A DNA stretch of 64,000 bases. It comes from Ancrocorticia populi (GTDB lineage: Bacteria; Actinomycetota; Actinomycetes; Actinomycetales; Actinomycetaceae). Below, piece after piece: positions 7,591-16,022 of the stretch. How positions within the stretch are numbered: the stretch's first letter is position 1; each line of letters starts with the position of its first letter. Position numbers and translations under genes: made by a program. The notes beneath the pieces were generated by a model. That model searched no databases, had not been told where the DNA came from, and worked only from the letters and a program-made list of their open reading frames with translations. The stretch is taken from NCBI RefSeq assembly GCF_003123745.1, contig NZ_QETB01000001.1, positions 310,001 to 374,000 on the forward strand, in the 5' to 3' direction.

Positions 7591-7632
7591 CTCGTAATGA
7601 ATAGGTCGAGAGTTCGATTCTCTCAGGTGGCT
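7591..7632 (+). other. tRNA 3'-half remnant (tRNA-Thr CGT-like), probable attachment site
   Basis: The sequence starts at an anticodon loop CTCGTAA (anticodon CGT at 7593-7595). A T-arm follows with stem GAGAG/CTCTC around TTCGATT (7608-7624), then the acceptor strand AGGTGGC and discriminator T. The 5' side is not a tRNA: the anticodon stem does not pair and there is no D-arm or 5' acceptor strand. A 3' half that begins exactly in the anticodon loop is the classic footprint of tyrosine-recombinase integration, and the integrase gene is next to it. The intact tRNA and the second att copy are not in this window. Confidence 0.65.
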
Positions 7633-7637
7633 CAGAA

Positions 7638-7680
7638 AAGGGCTCCCTACCAACAAAAAGGTGGGGAGCCCTTGATTTTT
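7638..7680 (+). terminator. Rho-independent terminator after the tRNA remnant
   Basis: AAGGGCTCCC (7638-7647) pairs perfectly with GGGAGCCCTT (7664-7673) and is followed by GATTTTT. It probably was the terminator of the tRNA gene whose 3' end is retained. Confidence 0.75.
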
Positions 7681-7992
7681 GCAGGTGCTCCGGAATCAAC
7701 GCTGTTGCGGCTCCGGTAAGTTCTCCGAAAACTGTTATGGAGCCGGGCGCCGCAGGGCAGTTCGTCTCCGATTAGCCAGCAGGAACCGGTTGCACTGCCA
7801 CCAGGGAAGTAGTTCCACAAGCAACACTATGTGCGTTGCAGCACAGATTCTACTGGAGTAGAGTTTGTGGGAACGAGAGATTGGCAAGGCGGTCCAAGCC
7901 GTCGTTCCGAGCGAACATAGCTCGTATGCCGTACCTAGAGGATCTGGACAGAGCGCACAACAACGGCGAGTGGGTGCTGCCAGAGAAGGGGA
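7681..7992. other. Gene-free stretch between the element edge and the GH2 gene
   Basis: No supported gene. A 26-codon frame at 7926-8006 starting MPYLEDLDRAHNNGEW overlaps the GH2 start. It could be a leader peptide or the remnant of a lost gene, but has no recognisable family. No clear promoter or operator was found. Confidence 0.4.
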
Positions 7993-10815
7993 GTGAGTGG
8001 CATTAGTTTTGCGCGCTACGTGTGGCAGCGGGGCCCAGCGCACCAGCTGAATATCGATACGTGGGAGTTCGCATTCTCGCCTAAGGATGATACGTCGGAG
8101 GACGGCTCGCCCTCACTAGAAGCTACCCGCCAGGTACGGTGGCACACGGTTCGGGACTTCCCGGATATGGTCCAGTGGGAATGTTATCTGGCCGGGGTTG
8201 GCGCTCCCGGACAGCCTGTTCCGGGGCATCCCTATGTGGGAACCAACTCCAAAGGCTATCGCTGGACGGCTGACGTGACCTGGTGGATGCGCACATTCAT
8301 TCCAGCCGATGTACTTCATCAAACAGCTAGGTTCGCACAGCTCGTGTTTGACGGTGTTGATCACGACGTGTGGGTATGGATTGACGGACAGTTGGTGCAG
8401 GACCATCACGGCATGTTCGGCGGCCCTGTCGTGGACTGCACGGAGTGGTTGTCCAACGAACCTCCGCCGGAATCTCATCAGGGCAGCCACGAGGTTCTTC
8501 TGGCTCTAAATCCTGTTGGCTCCGGGCAAGGTAAGGAGATTCGTCCGGGAACAAAAGGGCGCTTGATCAAACCGGAAACTTTCTGCCGCTGGATCAACAA
8601 CCCTGATCTTATGACGGCCGGGATTTGGCAGCCCGTTCGTCTGGTCCAGACCGGTCATCATCGCCTGGAACGTCCTCGCGTTGTTACGAGGCTGCTAGAT
8701 GACGGCTCAGCGTTGGTGGAAGTGGAGGTTGAGGTTCTTCGCGCCTCAGTTCAGCCTGACCTCAATTGGGTCCAGCGGCACGGCGGGATTCCACCAAATT
8801 GGGACAACCGGTTTTTTGAGCCGCAGACTCCGCGGCTGGCGGAGGGTATCCCGGATCCAGCTGCGCCCGCGAGCCATGGACCGCTCAACGTGTTCGTTAC
8901 CATTACTGGCCCAGCCGGAGAGCAGGTTGCGACGGTAACTACGGCCGTTGATCCAACACCGGGACGTGTGTGGGCAAGGGTTTCTCTTGTGATCCCTGAG
9001 CCAGAGCTGTGGTGGCCAAATGGAATGGGGCCGGACGGCTCTAACCCCGCTTTATACACGGTTTCGATTGACCTTGAGGCGATCGACCACCTAGAGGTTC
9101 GAACAGGTCTGCGTCAGATTGAATGGGAGCAGACCTCGGGCCCGCGAACAGCGGATCACTGGTTCAATTGGAAGCTACGTGTCAACGGGAGGAGCGCGGC
9201 TGGCCCTGTTCGCGGTATGAACTGGATGCCCTCAGATCTCCTGCGTCAGGACCGAACGCGTACCCGCCACTTCCTCACGCTCATGCGTGATGCTGGGGTT
9301 CAGCTGGTACGAGTGTGGGGTGGTGGGCTGCTGGAGACTGAGGATTTCTACGACGCCTGCGATGAGCTGGGCCTTCTGGTATGGCAGGATTTCCCGATTA
9401 ACACCATGTATGACTGTTCGGGGATTCCGCTGGACGTCTGGGAGCAGCAGGTGACGTGGACCGCCGAGCGGCTGCGCAACCGAGCAAGCTTAGCAATATG
9501 GTGTGGTGGCAACGAGTTCGATCCCTACGCCCCGGAAAATGCCGCGGCTATCGGAATCTTGGAGCGGACGCTGCACGATCTCGATGGAACTCGCCCCTTC
9601 GTGCGATCTTGTAGCGATCCGGGGGACGTCCATCCCTATCTCGAATGTGATACGACTTGGTATCTCCCTATGTATCGCGAGGCTCCGGCGCTCTCGGAGT
9701 GGGGCGGCCACACACTGCCCACCGCCGCATCCTGTGCGGAGATCCTTCCCAAAGAAGAACGCGAGCGCCCCTTGACCTCCCTCCTCAGTCAAGAACCGGA
9801 CGCCTTTGCTCACACCCATCCAGTGCTGCGTCATCACTGGTCAGAGTTTAAGCCTGATCGGATTCCCCGAATGCTCGGACGTGCGCGTATCTATGACGAT
9901 CTGAGTTCACCGTTGACCTCGTTTGAGCAGGGGATCGAGGCCAACGGGCTCGGCGCCGCTGAGCTCTACCAGACAGTCATCAGTGATTTCTCCGCGGGCG
10001 ACACATTCTGCCAACTTCTCATGCCGTGGGTATACAACCGCCCTTGGCCCAGCGTGGGCATGCAGGTTGTTGATCACTCAGGCCGCCCAACGCTCGGCTA
10101 CTTCGCGATCCGCCGTGCGTATTGTAGCGATGCAATCGTGTTGCGTCCTGAAACTGAGGCTCTAGCCCCGGGAGAACCATTGAGGTTCAGCGTAGGTCTC
10201 GCCGCGCAGAGCACGCAACGCACTCTCGAGGTCCTCGTTTATAACGACCGGCTGAGAGAAGTGGAGCGACTCCGGCTCGATATAGCTCCTGGCCCTAAAG
10301 GCTTCGAAAGCGTGGTGACGGAGTTGCCGAGCGGTGCGGCGGATTCCGCGATCATCGTTGCAACCGATGTAGCGGACCCCGCCGTGCAGCATGTGCGAAT
10401 CATCCGAGTTGCACGCACTTTGGCGGATTCCGCCGTGCTAACCGAATATAGGGCAAAGCCTCGCCCTACGAGCCATTTCATGGAAGGTTCCTTGCGCCGA
10501 GCCATAGAGGATCATTGTGCTCGGGTGGTATGGATAGCAGAGAGCGATGGGGTCAGCGAGCCACTCGGGAGACGAGTCACGCTCACTTGTGAGAACACGA
10601 GCGATGTTCCAGCTGTGTTCGTGCAGATCGAGAGCCGTGACTCAAGATGGATGGTGCTTCCGTCCGATAGCGGTTTCTGGATCCCGCCTCACCGAAAGAG
10701 GACGCTCAAGGTTCATGTGAGGCCAACCGCCGAGGTATCAACTATCGCGACAGATCGCCCAAACCCAGGCGCTGGCCCTACCGCAGCGATAACAGTGAGC
10801 GGATGGAACGCGTGA
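7993..10815 (+). CDS. Glycoside hydrolase family 2, beta-mannosidase-like
   Basis: 940 aa, within the range of large GH2 enzymes. The N-terminal sugar-binding jelly-roll contains GYRWTADVTWWMRTF and VWVWIDGQLVQDHHGMFGG, then immunoglobulin-like and TIM-barrel domains follow. The acid/base glutamate is seen in WCGGNEFDPYAPEN (Glu508), and the likely nucleophile is Glu569 in ALSEWGGHTLP. There is no signal peptide, so it acts on oligosaccharides in the cytoplasm. Beta-mannosidase or exo-beta-glucosaminidase are the closest activities by motif; the substrate cannot be fixed. The start is a GTG with AAGGGGAG upstream. A short-chain dehydrogenase overlaps its 3' end. Confidence 0.8.
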   Translation: MSGISFARYVWQRGPAHQLNIDTWEFAFSPKDDTSEDGSPSLEATRQVRWHTVRDFPDMVQWECYLAGVGAPGQPVPGHPYVGTNSKGYRWTADVTWWMRTFIPADVLHQTARFAQLVFDGVDHDVWVWIDGQLVQDHHGMFGGPVVDCTEWLSNEPPPESHQGSHEVLLALNPVGSGQGKEIRPGTKGRLIKPETFCRWINNPDLMTAGIWQPVRLVQTGHHRLERPRVVTRLLDDGSALVEVEVEVLRASVQPDLNWVQRHGGIPPNWDNRFFEPQTPRLAEGIPDPAAPASHGPLNVFVTITGPAGEQVATVTTAVDPTPGRVWARVSLVIPEPELWWPNGMGPDGSNPALYTVSIDLEAIDHLEVRTGLRQIEWEQTSGPRTADHWFNWKLRVNGRSAAGPVRGMNWMPSDLLRQDRTRTRHFLTLMRDAGVQLVRVWGGGLLETEDFYDACDELGLLVWQDFPINTMYDCSGIPLDVWEQQVTWTAERLRNRASLAIWCGGNEFDPYAPENAAAIGILERTLHDLDGTRPFVRSCSDPGDVHPYLECDTTWYLPMYREAPALSEWGGHTLPTAASCAEILPKEERERPLTSLLSQEPDAFAHTHPVLRHHWSEFKPDRIPRMLGRARIYDDLSSPLTSFEQGIEANGLGAAELYQTVISDFSAGDTFCQLLMPWVYNRPWPSVGMQVVDHSGRPTLGYFAIRRAYCSDAIVLRPETEALAPGEPLRFSVGLAAQSTQRTLEVLVYNDRLREVERLRLDIAPGPKGFESVVTELPSGAADSAIIVATDVADPAVQHVRIIRVARTLADSAVLTEYRAKPRPTSHFMEGSLRRAIEDHCARVVWIAESDGVSEPLGRRVTLTCENTSDVPAVFVQIESRDSRWMVLPSDSGFWIPPHRKRTLKVHVRPTAEVSTIATDRPNPGAGPTAAITVSGWNA

Positions 10816-11426
10816 AAACCGCGCTGGTAACTGGAGGCGGAAGCGGTATCGGTTTGGCGACCACTGAGGCCCTCGAGCACGCCGGATATCGGGTACTCAC
10901 TGTTGCCAGGCGCCCGGCCGCACGTGGTCAGGACCATTTTCGGGCGGATCTGGGGGAACCTGAAGCTGTCTGCGCGATCGGGGCGTGGGCGACAGAGCGG
11001 CTTGGAGAAGGGCACGAAACCACCGGGCAGCCACCAGAGCTTGATCTCTTGGTCAATAATGCTGCAAGTTCGCACAAATGCGAACTTGCTGACGTGACCC
11101 TCGATATGTTCGATCGCCTCACCGCCGTCAATATGCGTGCACCGCTATTCCTCATCCAACAGTTCTCCCCGTTGCTAGCGGGGAGCGGATCCGTTGTCAC
11201 TGTCTCTTCGATTCGAGGTCAGCGCGGGTTTGCTGGCGATGTTGTGTATCAGATGGCTAAGGGAGCCCTAGAGGCCATGACCCGCGCACTCGCCGTCGAA
11301 CTGGCGGATCAGGGAATTCGAGTGAATGCTGTGGCACCCGGTGCCACAGCAACTCCGATGAATCGAGAGGTTCAACGGGAACACCTCCTCGTCGGCACAC
11401 ATTTGGTCCGTGATAATTGTGTGTAA
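10803..11426 (+). CDS. Short-chain dehydrogenase, 3'-truncated
   Basis: 207 aa, whereas classical SDRs are about 250. The Rossmann motif TGGGSGIG, the NNAA motif (LLVNNAAS), the catalytic serine in VTVSSIRG and the YQMAK active site are all present. After GATATPMNREVQRE the sequence turns into an unrelated tail (HLLVGTHLVRDNCV) and stops, so the C-terminal substrate loop and last strand are missing. The gene overlaps the GH2 stop, either from the ATG at 10803 or a GTG at 10812 (GTGA overlap). It probably once oxidised or reduced a sugar or polyol released by the glycosidase. Activity is doubtful because of the truncation. Confidence 0.65.
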   Translation: MERVKTALVTGGGSGIGLATTEALEHAGYRVLTVARRPAARGQDHFRADLGEPEAVCAIGAWATERLGEGHETTGQPPELDLLVNNAASSHKCELADVTLDMFDRLTAVNMRAPLFLIQQFSPLLAGSGSVVTVSSIRGQRGFAGDVVYQMAKGALEAMTRALAVELADQGIRVNAVAPGATATPMNREVQREHLLVGTHLVRDNCV

Positions 11427-11741
11427 GAGCTTTCACATGTTCTGGCTTTGTGAGTGTAGCGGCGAAGCTTCTCGCGCTGCTTCAAGGTTCTAAAAGCTCT
11501 CAATCGGGAAACTATTTTCTGGTACTTATCCGCACGATGCCGTGTTAATGCCTCTATACTGATGCAGAAATATAACAATTTGGTAACAGTTGGATTAGGT
11601 CAATAGTCCTGTGAGTCACTATCCGATATGTTCACAGTGTCAGTGTTTATCTTGATGTCGAGATAATGCCAACCACCTGCGGCTAACCCGATTCAAGATA
11701 TCTCAACCGGTCTCTGATCAATCGTCAGCAAAGGAAACCGA
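11427..11741. promoter_or_regulatory. Upstream region of the DASS transporter, with a 20-bp palindrome
   Basis: A 315-bp gene-free stretch, more AT-rich than its neighbours. It contains the imperfect palindrome TTATCTTGATGTCGAGATAA at 11647-11666 (9-bp arms, one mismatch), about 75 bp before the transporter start. A CTGTGA/TCACAG pair flanks 11609-11637. These are likely operator elements for the carboxylate transporter, but the regulator is not encoded nearby. The left part is where the truncated SDR ends. Confidence 0.4.
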
Positions 11742-13301
11742 ATGAGTACCCCAACCATCCATCCAAGTAGTTCAAAAGCAGAGGGCGAATCGGCACAGCC
11801 GGTTCCGAAGAATCGCCTTCACAAGAGAGTGTTCGGCATCATTATCGGAATAGTGCTGGCCGTAGCCGTATATTTCCTTATGCCAAATGAGCTCCCCGAT
11901 TCGCTCGCGTCAATGACAGGTGACGACGGTGAGCCGATGTTCACCGCCAACGGCCTCAAAATAACCGCGGCAACCGCGATCCTCATGGGAGCTTGGTGGA
12001 TCACCGAAGCAATTCCCTTGGCGGCAACGGCGCTCGTTCCGCTTGTGGTTTTCCCGCTGTCGCAAACCCAAGAATTCTCTGATACTGCCTCGCCATACGC
12101 CTCCGGAACCATCTTCCTCTTCATGGGAGGCTTCTTCTTGGCGCTTGCCATCCAGCGATGGAACCTTCATCGGCGGATCGCCCTAGTCACGGTCAAACTT
12201 GTTGGAACGCAACCCAAGCGAATCGTCCTCGGCTTTATGATTGCCACGGGATTCCTGACGATGTGGGTGTCCAACACTGCAACGGCCGTGATGATGCTTC
12301 CGATTGGCCTCTCCGTTCTCAAGCTGGTCAGTGATCAGAACGAGGGTATGAACCTGCTCAAGTCCAATTTTGGCAAATCGTTGATGCTCGGTATCGCATA
12401 CTCGTCCTCGATGGCGTCAGTCTCCACGCTGATCGGTACCCCGCCAAACACGCTGCTGCGAGCCTATCTCGCGGATAACCACGACATCATCTTGGGCTTT
12501 GGCCAGTGGATGCTGTTTGCGGCACCAATGGCGTGGATATTCCTCTTCATTGGTTGGTGGCTTCTGGTCAACGTTATTTTCAAGCCCGAGATTGATGAGA
12601 TCCCGGGTGGTAAGGAGCTAATCAATAACGAGCTAGACGAGATGGGTCCGATGTCTCGCGGTGAGAAGATGGTGGGTATCGTCTTCATCCTCGCCGCACT
12701 TTCGTGGGTGTTCTTACCAACTATCTTCCCCGATTCCGGGATCTCGGACGAGCTTATCGCCATGTGCATCGGCCTCGTCCTGTTCCTTCTCCCGGTTCAT
12801 CCGACGAAGGGTGTCGCCCTACTCGATTGGAAGACAGCCAAAGATATCCCGTGGGACGTCCTCCTTCTGTTCGGAGGTGGCCTCTCGCTCTCGGCGGCGT
12901 TCACAAACAATGGTCTTAGCCAGTGGATTGGTGAGCTTTCCTCCGGGATCGGTGGCTTGCCAGTAGTGCTTATTGTTCTCGTTGTGGCCGCCATTATCCT
13001 CGGCCTGACGGAGATGACCTCGAACACGGCAACCGCTGCGGCCTTCCTACCCATCATGGGCGGCGTGGCCGGCGGAATCGGCGTGGACGTTACGCTACTC
13101 GTAATCCCCGTGGCGCTCGTGGCAACATTCGCCTTCATGTTGCCGGTGGCAACGCCTCCAAACGCCATCGCGTTCGGCTCGGGCTACCTAAAGATTGGCG
13201 ATATGGTCAAGGCTGGCATAGTCCTCAATATCATTGGGCTGGTACTTATCACGATCAACGTGATGGTCATGGGCCCACTGGTCTTGGGCATAGCAATATA
13301 A
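11742..13301 (+). CDS. DASS-family (SLC13) sodium/dicarboxylate symporter
   Basis: 519 aa with about 11-12 membrane segments. It carries the two signature SNT motifs of divalent anion:Na+ symporters: TMWVSNTATAVMMLP in the first half and EMTSNTATAAAFLP in the second. The membrane-embedded helix GTIFLFMGGFFLALAIQRW is also typical. Family members import succinate, malate, fumarate, citrate or related carboxylates driven by sodium. A 25-residue hydrophilic N-terminus precedes the first helix. The ATG has a good AAAGGAAA site. It stands alone with its own terminator downstream, so it is a single-gene unit, perhaps under the palindrome at 11647. Confidence 0.85.
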   Translation: MSTPTIHPSSSKAEGESAQPVPKNRLHKRVFGIIIGIVLAVAVYFLMPNELPDSLASMTGDDGEPMFTANGLKITAATAILMGAWWITEAIPLAATALVPLVVFPLSQTQEFSDTASPYASGTIFLFMGGFFLALAIQRWNLHRRIALVTVKLVGTQPKRIVLGFMIATGFLTMWVSNTATAVMMLPIGLSVLKLVSDQNEGMNLLKSNFGKSLMLGIAYSSSMASVSTLIGTPPNTLLRAYLADNHDIILGFGQWMLFAAPMAWIFLFIGWWLLVNVIFKPEIDEIPGGKELINNELDEMGPMSRGEKMVGIVFILAALSWVFLPTIFPDSGISDELIAMCIGLVLFLLPVHPTKGVALLDWKTAKDIPWDVLLLFGGGLSLSAAFTNNGLSQWIGELSSGIGGLPVVLIVLVVAAIILGLTEMTSNTATAAAFLPIMGGVAGGIGVDVTLLVIPVALVATFAFMLPVATPPNAIAFGSGYLKIGDMVKAGIVLNIIGLVLITINVMVMGPLVLGIAI

Positions 13302-13320
13302 GCCGTAAACAACAAGAAGC

Positions 13321-13352
13321 AGGTGCCCGCGCTAGAAATGGCGCGGGCACCT
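13321..13352 (+). terminator. Terminator of the DASS transporter gene
   Basis: AGGTGCCCGCGC (13321-13332) pairs perfectly with GCGCGGGCACCT (13341-13352) across an 8-nt loop. The T-tract is weak (CTCTCTG). Confidence 0.75.
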
Positions 13353-13425
13353 CTCTGTGGAAGTCGTGAGAGCATGGTAAGACTGCCCGAACCCTGTTCG
13401 CACGATTGCTGGTGAGTAGTAGCCT

Positions 13426-13677
13426 GTGATCGTGAATACCACATACGCAGTTTCGATGGGTAATTGTGGACAGCTCGTAGTTCCACAGGATCTACGGCTC
13501 AGTCAAGATTGGAAGCAGGGAGCCAACCTCCTCTTGGTTGAGATGGAGAACGAGGTGATTCTTGTGAGTCAGGAACAGGCACTCAGAGTATTGAGGGACC
13601 AACTCAAGGGGAGCAGCCTCGCTGAAGAGCTGGCAAGTGATCATCGTGCCGATGCCGAGAGGGAAGCACGTTCCTGA
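13426..13677 (+). CDS. AbrB/MazE-type antitoxin-like DNA-binding protein (orphan)
   Basis: 83 aa. MGNCGQLVVPQDLRLSQDWKQ followed by GANLLLVEMENEVILVSQE matches the swapped-hairpin AbrB/MazE/SpoVT fold. The helical tail (SLAEELASDHRADAEREA) is typical of VapB antitoxins that neutralise PIN-domain toxins. The usual PIN toxin gene should overlap or follow directly, but the 90 bp downstream contain none. It is therefore an orphan, either a solitary regulator or the survivor of a decayed toxin-antitoxin pair. The ATG at residue 11 (13456) is an alternative start. Confidence 0.7.
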   Translation: MIVNTTYAVSMGNCGQLVVPQDLRLSQDWKQGANLLLVEMENEVILVSQEQALRVLRDQLKGSSLAEELASDHRADAEREARS

Positions 13678-13771
13678 CGGAACAAGAACCTTTAGCGGTA
13701 TTAGTATTTCTGTGGACCGGGCGTGGAGACAATCGGAGCGCATCTAGGGGCTGCAGTCGCATAGGCGCCAC

Positions 13772-15109
13772 CTATTCCGCGGCACGCAGGACGGCCAGCG
13801 TGGCGGACGTTGGTGCTAGCGCCCGGGAGGCCGCCACCGCCACGCACGTGGTGATCAAAGTGGCTAACGCAATAACTCCCACTTCAATCCATGGCCCTTC
13901 GCTCAATACCTGAGAGTTATCCACTTGGAAAATGTGCGCCCCTGCCAACAGGGAGCCAAACGTGATGGCCAAACCGGCAACCACGGCAGTCAGTGCGTGA
14001 ACAACGCCCTCGCATATGTCTATGCCCGTGAGTTGGCGTTCCTGAGCGCCGGCCGCAACTAGCAGGACGCCGTCGCGCCGCCGCTGCCCGGCGCTCATTG
14101 CGATCACCGCAACGCCACCAACCCACGCGACGATCAGGGCGGGCCCGAAGAGTGCGAACATTCCCGCCGGTGTAACCCCCGAAGCTCCGAGCGCCTTCCA
14201 CCCAAAGAACAAACCGGTGAGCCCGATGGCTATCGTGAAGGGAAGGACGGTCGCGCTGGAACGGCCCGATTCCGCGGCGCAAGTACGGGTGGCCACGTAC
14301 CAGCTAACGGACTTGGAGCCGAGTACACCCAGCGCACGCTCGACTAAGGGAGAGACCCATGGCGTCAGCAAAATAACTAGAGCCAGCACGGCGAATCCAG
14401 ATCCGGTCACAATGCTGAAGATGTCCTCCACCTCCTGAGGATTAACAACCAGCGTGGCGATGAGTCCGGCCGCTGCGCCACTGGCAAGGGCCGCACGTAC
14501 GAGCCCACCTGCAATACGCCGCACCACGGAAACACTGTTATTACCCCGCATGAGCCTTGCCTCAGGTGTCCGCATAGCTCCACGAACCGCGAACCAGCCG
14601 CTCACCGCACAGGTCCCAGCAACGATGACTGCACACCATACCGCGCTCGATCCCGCCAAGGTGGGACGTGCAGTGGGAAGCATGACCTGCTCGGACTTCA
14701 GCAAGGGAAGGAGAGCTTTCGCGCACGGCACGGCAAGTACGCTTCCCACAATTCCTGCCAGCGTCCCGATCACGCACAGTTCACCCACGATAATGCCGCC
14801 GGCCGTCCGCGGCTTCATGCCGAGTGCACGCCATAGCCCGATGTCGGGGCGCCTGCCTTCGATCGCCAACCGTGTGGTGGAGCTGAGTACTGCCAGCGCG
14901 CTCAGCGCCACGAACACAATGACAGTCACAGAAACGCTCATGGCTGCATCAGCCATGTCCTGATCGTCCAAAGCTAGCGCGGCGTGCCTCCCTCCCTCAA
15001 GCAAGGCAAACTGTGAGGAAACGGCGGCGCCACACACAGTGGCCACAACAAAGGTCCATGTCCAGATCCGGGCGTTTTGTCGCAGATCGGCAAAGAGTAG
15101 ACGAATCAT
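13772..15109 (-). CDS. ABC transporter permease, FtsX/MacB type
   Basis: 445 aa. An N-terminal membrane helix (WTFVVATVCGAAVSSQFAL) is followed by two FtsX-like blocks with several membrane segments. The family sequence RRPDIGLWRALGMKPRT, usual after the first helix pair, is present. Such permeases pair with a LolD/MacB-type ATPase and move lipids or peptides outward or act in antimicrobial-peptide resistance. Its start overlaps the stop of the ATPase gene by four bases (ATGA), so the pair forms one operon. The adjacent two-component system probably controls it, as in bacitracin- and lantibiotic-type modules; this is an inference from gene order. Confidence 0.8.
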   Translation of the reverse strand: MIRLLFADLRQNARIWTWTFVVATVCGAAVSSQFALLEGGRHAALALDDQDMADAAMSVSVTVIVFVALSALAVLSSTTRLAIEGRRPDIGLWRALGMKPRTAGGIIVGELCVIGTLAGIVGSVLAVPCAKALLPLLKSEQVMLPTARPTLAGSSAVWCAVIVAGTCAVSGWFAVRGAMRTPEARLMRGNNSVSVVRRIAGGLVRAALASGAAAGLIATLVVNPQEVEDIFSIVTGSGFAVLALVILLTPWVSPLVERALGVLGSKSVSWYVATRTCAAESGRSSATVLPFTIAIGLTGLFFGWKALGASGVTPAGMFALFGPALIVAWVGGVAVIAMSAGQRRRDGVLLVAAGAQERQLTGIDICEGVVHALTAVVAGLAITFGSLLAGAHIFQVDNSQVLSEGPWIEVGVIALATLITTCVAVAASRALAPTSATLAVLRAAE

Positions 15110-15891
15110 CGGAGTGCTCCTTCACAAGATTTATCTGATGCCGCCAGTGCATCGTGGCCAGTCCGCTCGTCCAACACCGCCCGTGACACGGCTTCCGAAT
15201 CTCCGCCAGCCAGTTCGCTCGCAATCCGTCCGGAATCCATCACGAGCACCCGATCGGCCCGCGCTGCTGCTTGCGCATCATGCGTGACCATCAAGACGGC
15301 GCTTCCGGAGTCGGCAGCCTCGCGCAGCCACCCGAGCACTTTGTGCCCCGAAGCAAGATCAAGAGCCGCCGTGGGCTCATCCGCAAAGATTACAGCCGGT
15401 TGCGACGCCAGCACGCGAGCCACGGCAACCCGTTGGCGTTCGCCGCCGGATAGTGCTGAGGGCCGCCGCCGAGCCTGACCCGTCAGCCCAACTCGCTCCA
15501 GTGCCTCGTCCACCGCTTCCCGTTTCAACGCCCTGTGGCGCAGCTTCCCTGGTAGCGCGACGTTCTCCCGCGCGGTCAGCGAACTGACTAAGTTGCCATC
15601 CTGGAAGATGAATCCCACGTTTGCGGCGCGGAATGTGGCGCGCTGAGACCGCCCCATAGCGCTCGTCTCCTTCCCGAGTATCTGGACGGTCCCGGAGGTT
15701 GGCTGATCCAGCCCCGCTACGCACAGCATCAGCGTGGACTTACCGGAGCCAGATGCACCCACGATCGCGGTGAATGATCCACGCGCCAAAGAGAGGCTTG
15801 CCTCGTCCACCGCCCGCACCCGTTCACGTCTGCCGGGGATCTTGAATTCTCTGGCGAGTTGCTCAACATGTACCGCTAGTTTTTCCGTCAT
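15106..15891 (-). CDS. ABC transporter ATP-binding protein, LolD/MacB-like
   Basis: About 261 aa from the ATG giving MTEKLAVHVEQLAREF; the longer frame to 15966 adds an unlikely arginine-rich leader. Walker A is GASGSGKST, the Q-loop is FIFQDGNLV, the signature is SALSGGERQRVAVARVL, Walker B is VIFADEPTAALD, and the switch histidine is in MVTHD. It powers the FtsX-type permease encoded right after it. A histidine kinase gene begins divergently about 130 bp upstream, and a response regulator follows that. Confidence 0.85.
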   Translation of the reverse strand: MTEKLAVHVEQLAREFKIPGRRERVRAVDEASLSLARGSFTAIVGASGSGKSTLMLCVAGLDQPTSGTVQILGKETSAMGRSQRATFRAANVGFIFQDGNLVSSLTARENVALPGKLRHRALKREAVDEALERVGLTGQARRRPSALSGGERQRVAVARVLASQPAVIFADEPTAALDLASGHKVLGWLREAADSGSAVLMVTHDAQAAARADRVLVMDSGRIASELAGGDSEAVSRAVLDERTGHDALAASDKSCEGALR

Positions 15892-16022
15892 GTCACTATT
15901 GCAGCCCCTGCGCCGTCGCGAGACACTGGCGGCCGGTACCGGCCGGCGGTGGACTTTACTCCACACTTTCCGGGTACTCGGCTACCTTGGGTTCGTTGGG
16001 GCGGGCCCGTATTGTCGGATTT

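Noticed and set aside
7591-7632. Functional tRNA gene
   Set aside because: There is no D-arm or 5' acceptor strand, and the anticodon stem does not pair on the 5' side.
7426-7656. Minus-strand open frame containing HLRESNSRPIHYE
   Set aside because: The peptide is the usual artefact of translating a tRNA T-arm in reverse; the DNA is a tRNA remnant plus a terminator.
7926-8006. 26-codon upstream frame before the GH2 gene
   Set aside because: Too short and without a recognisable family; mentioned only as a possible leader or remnant.
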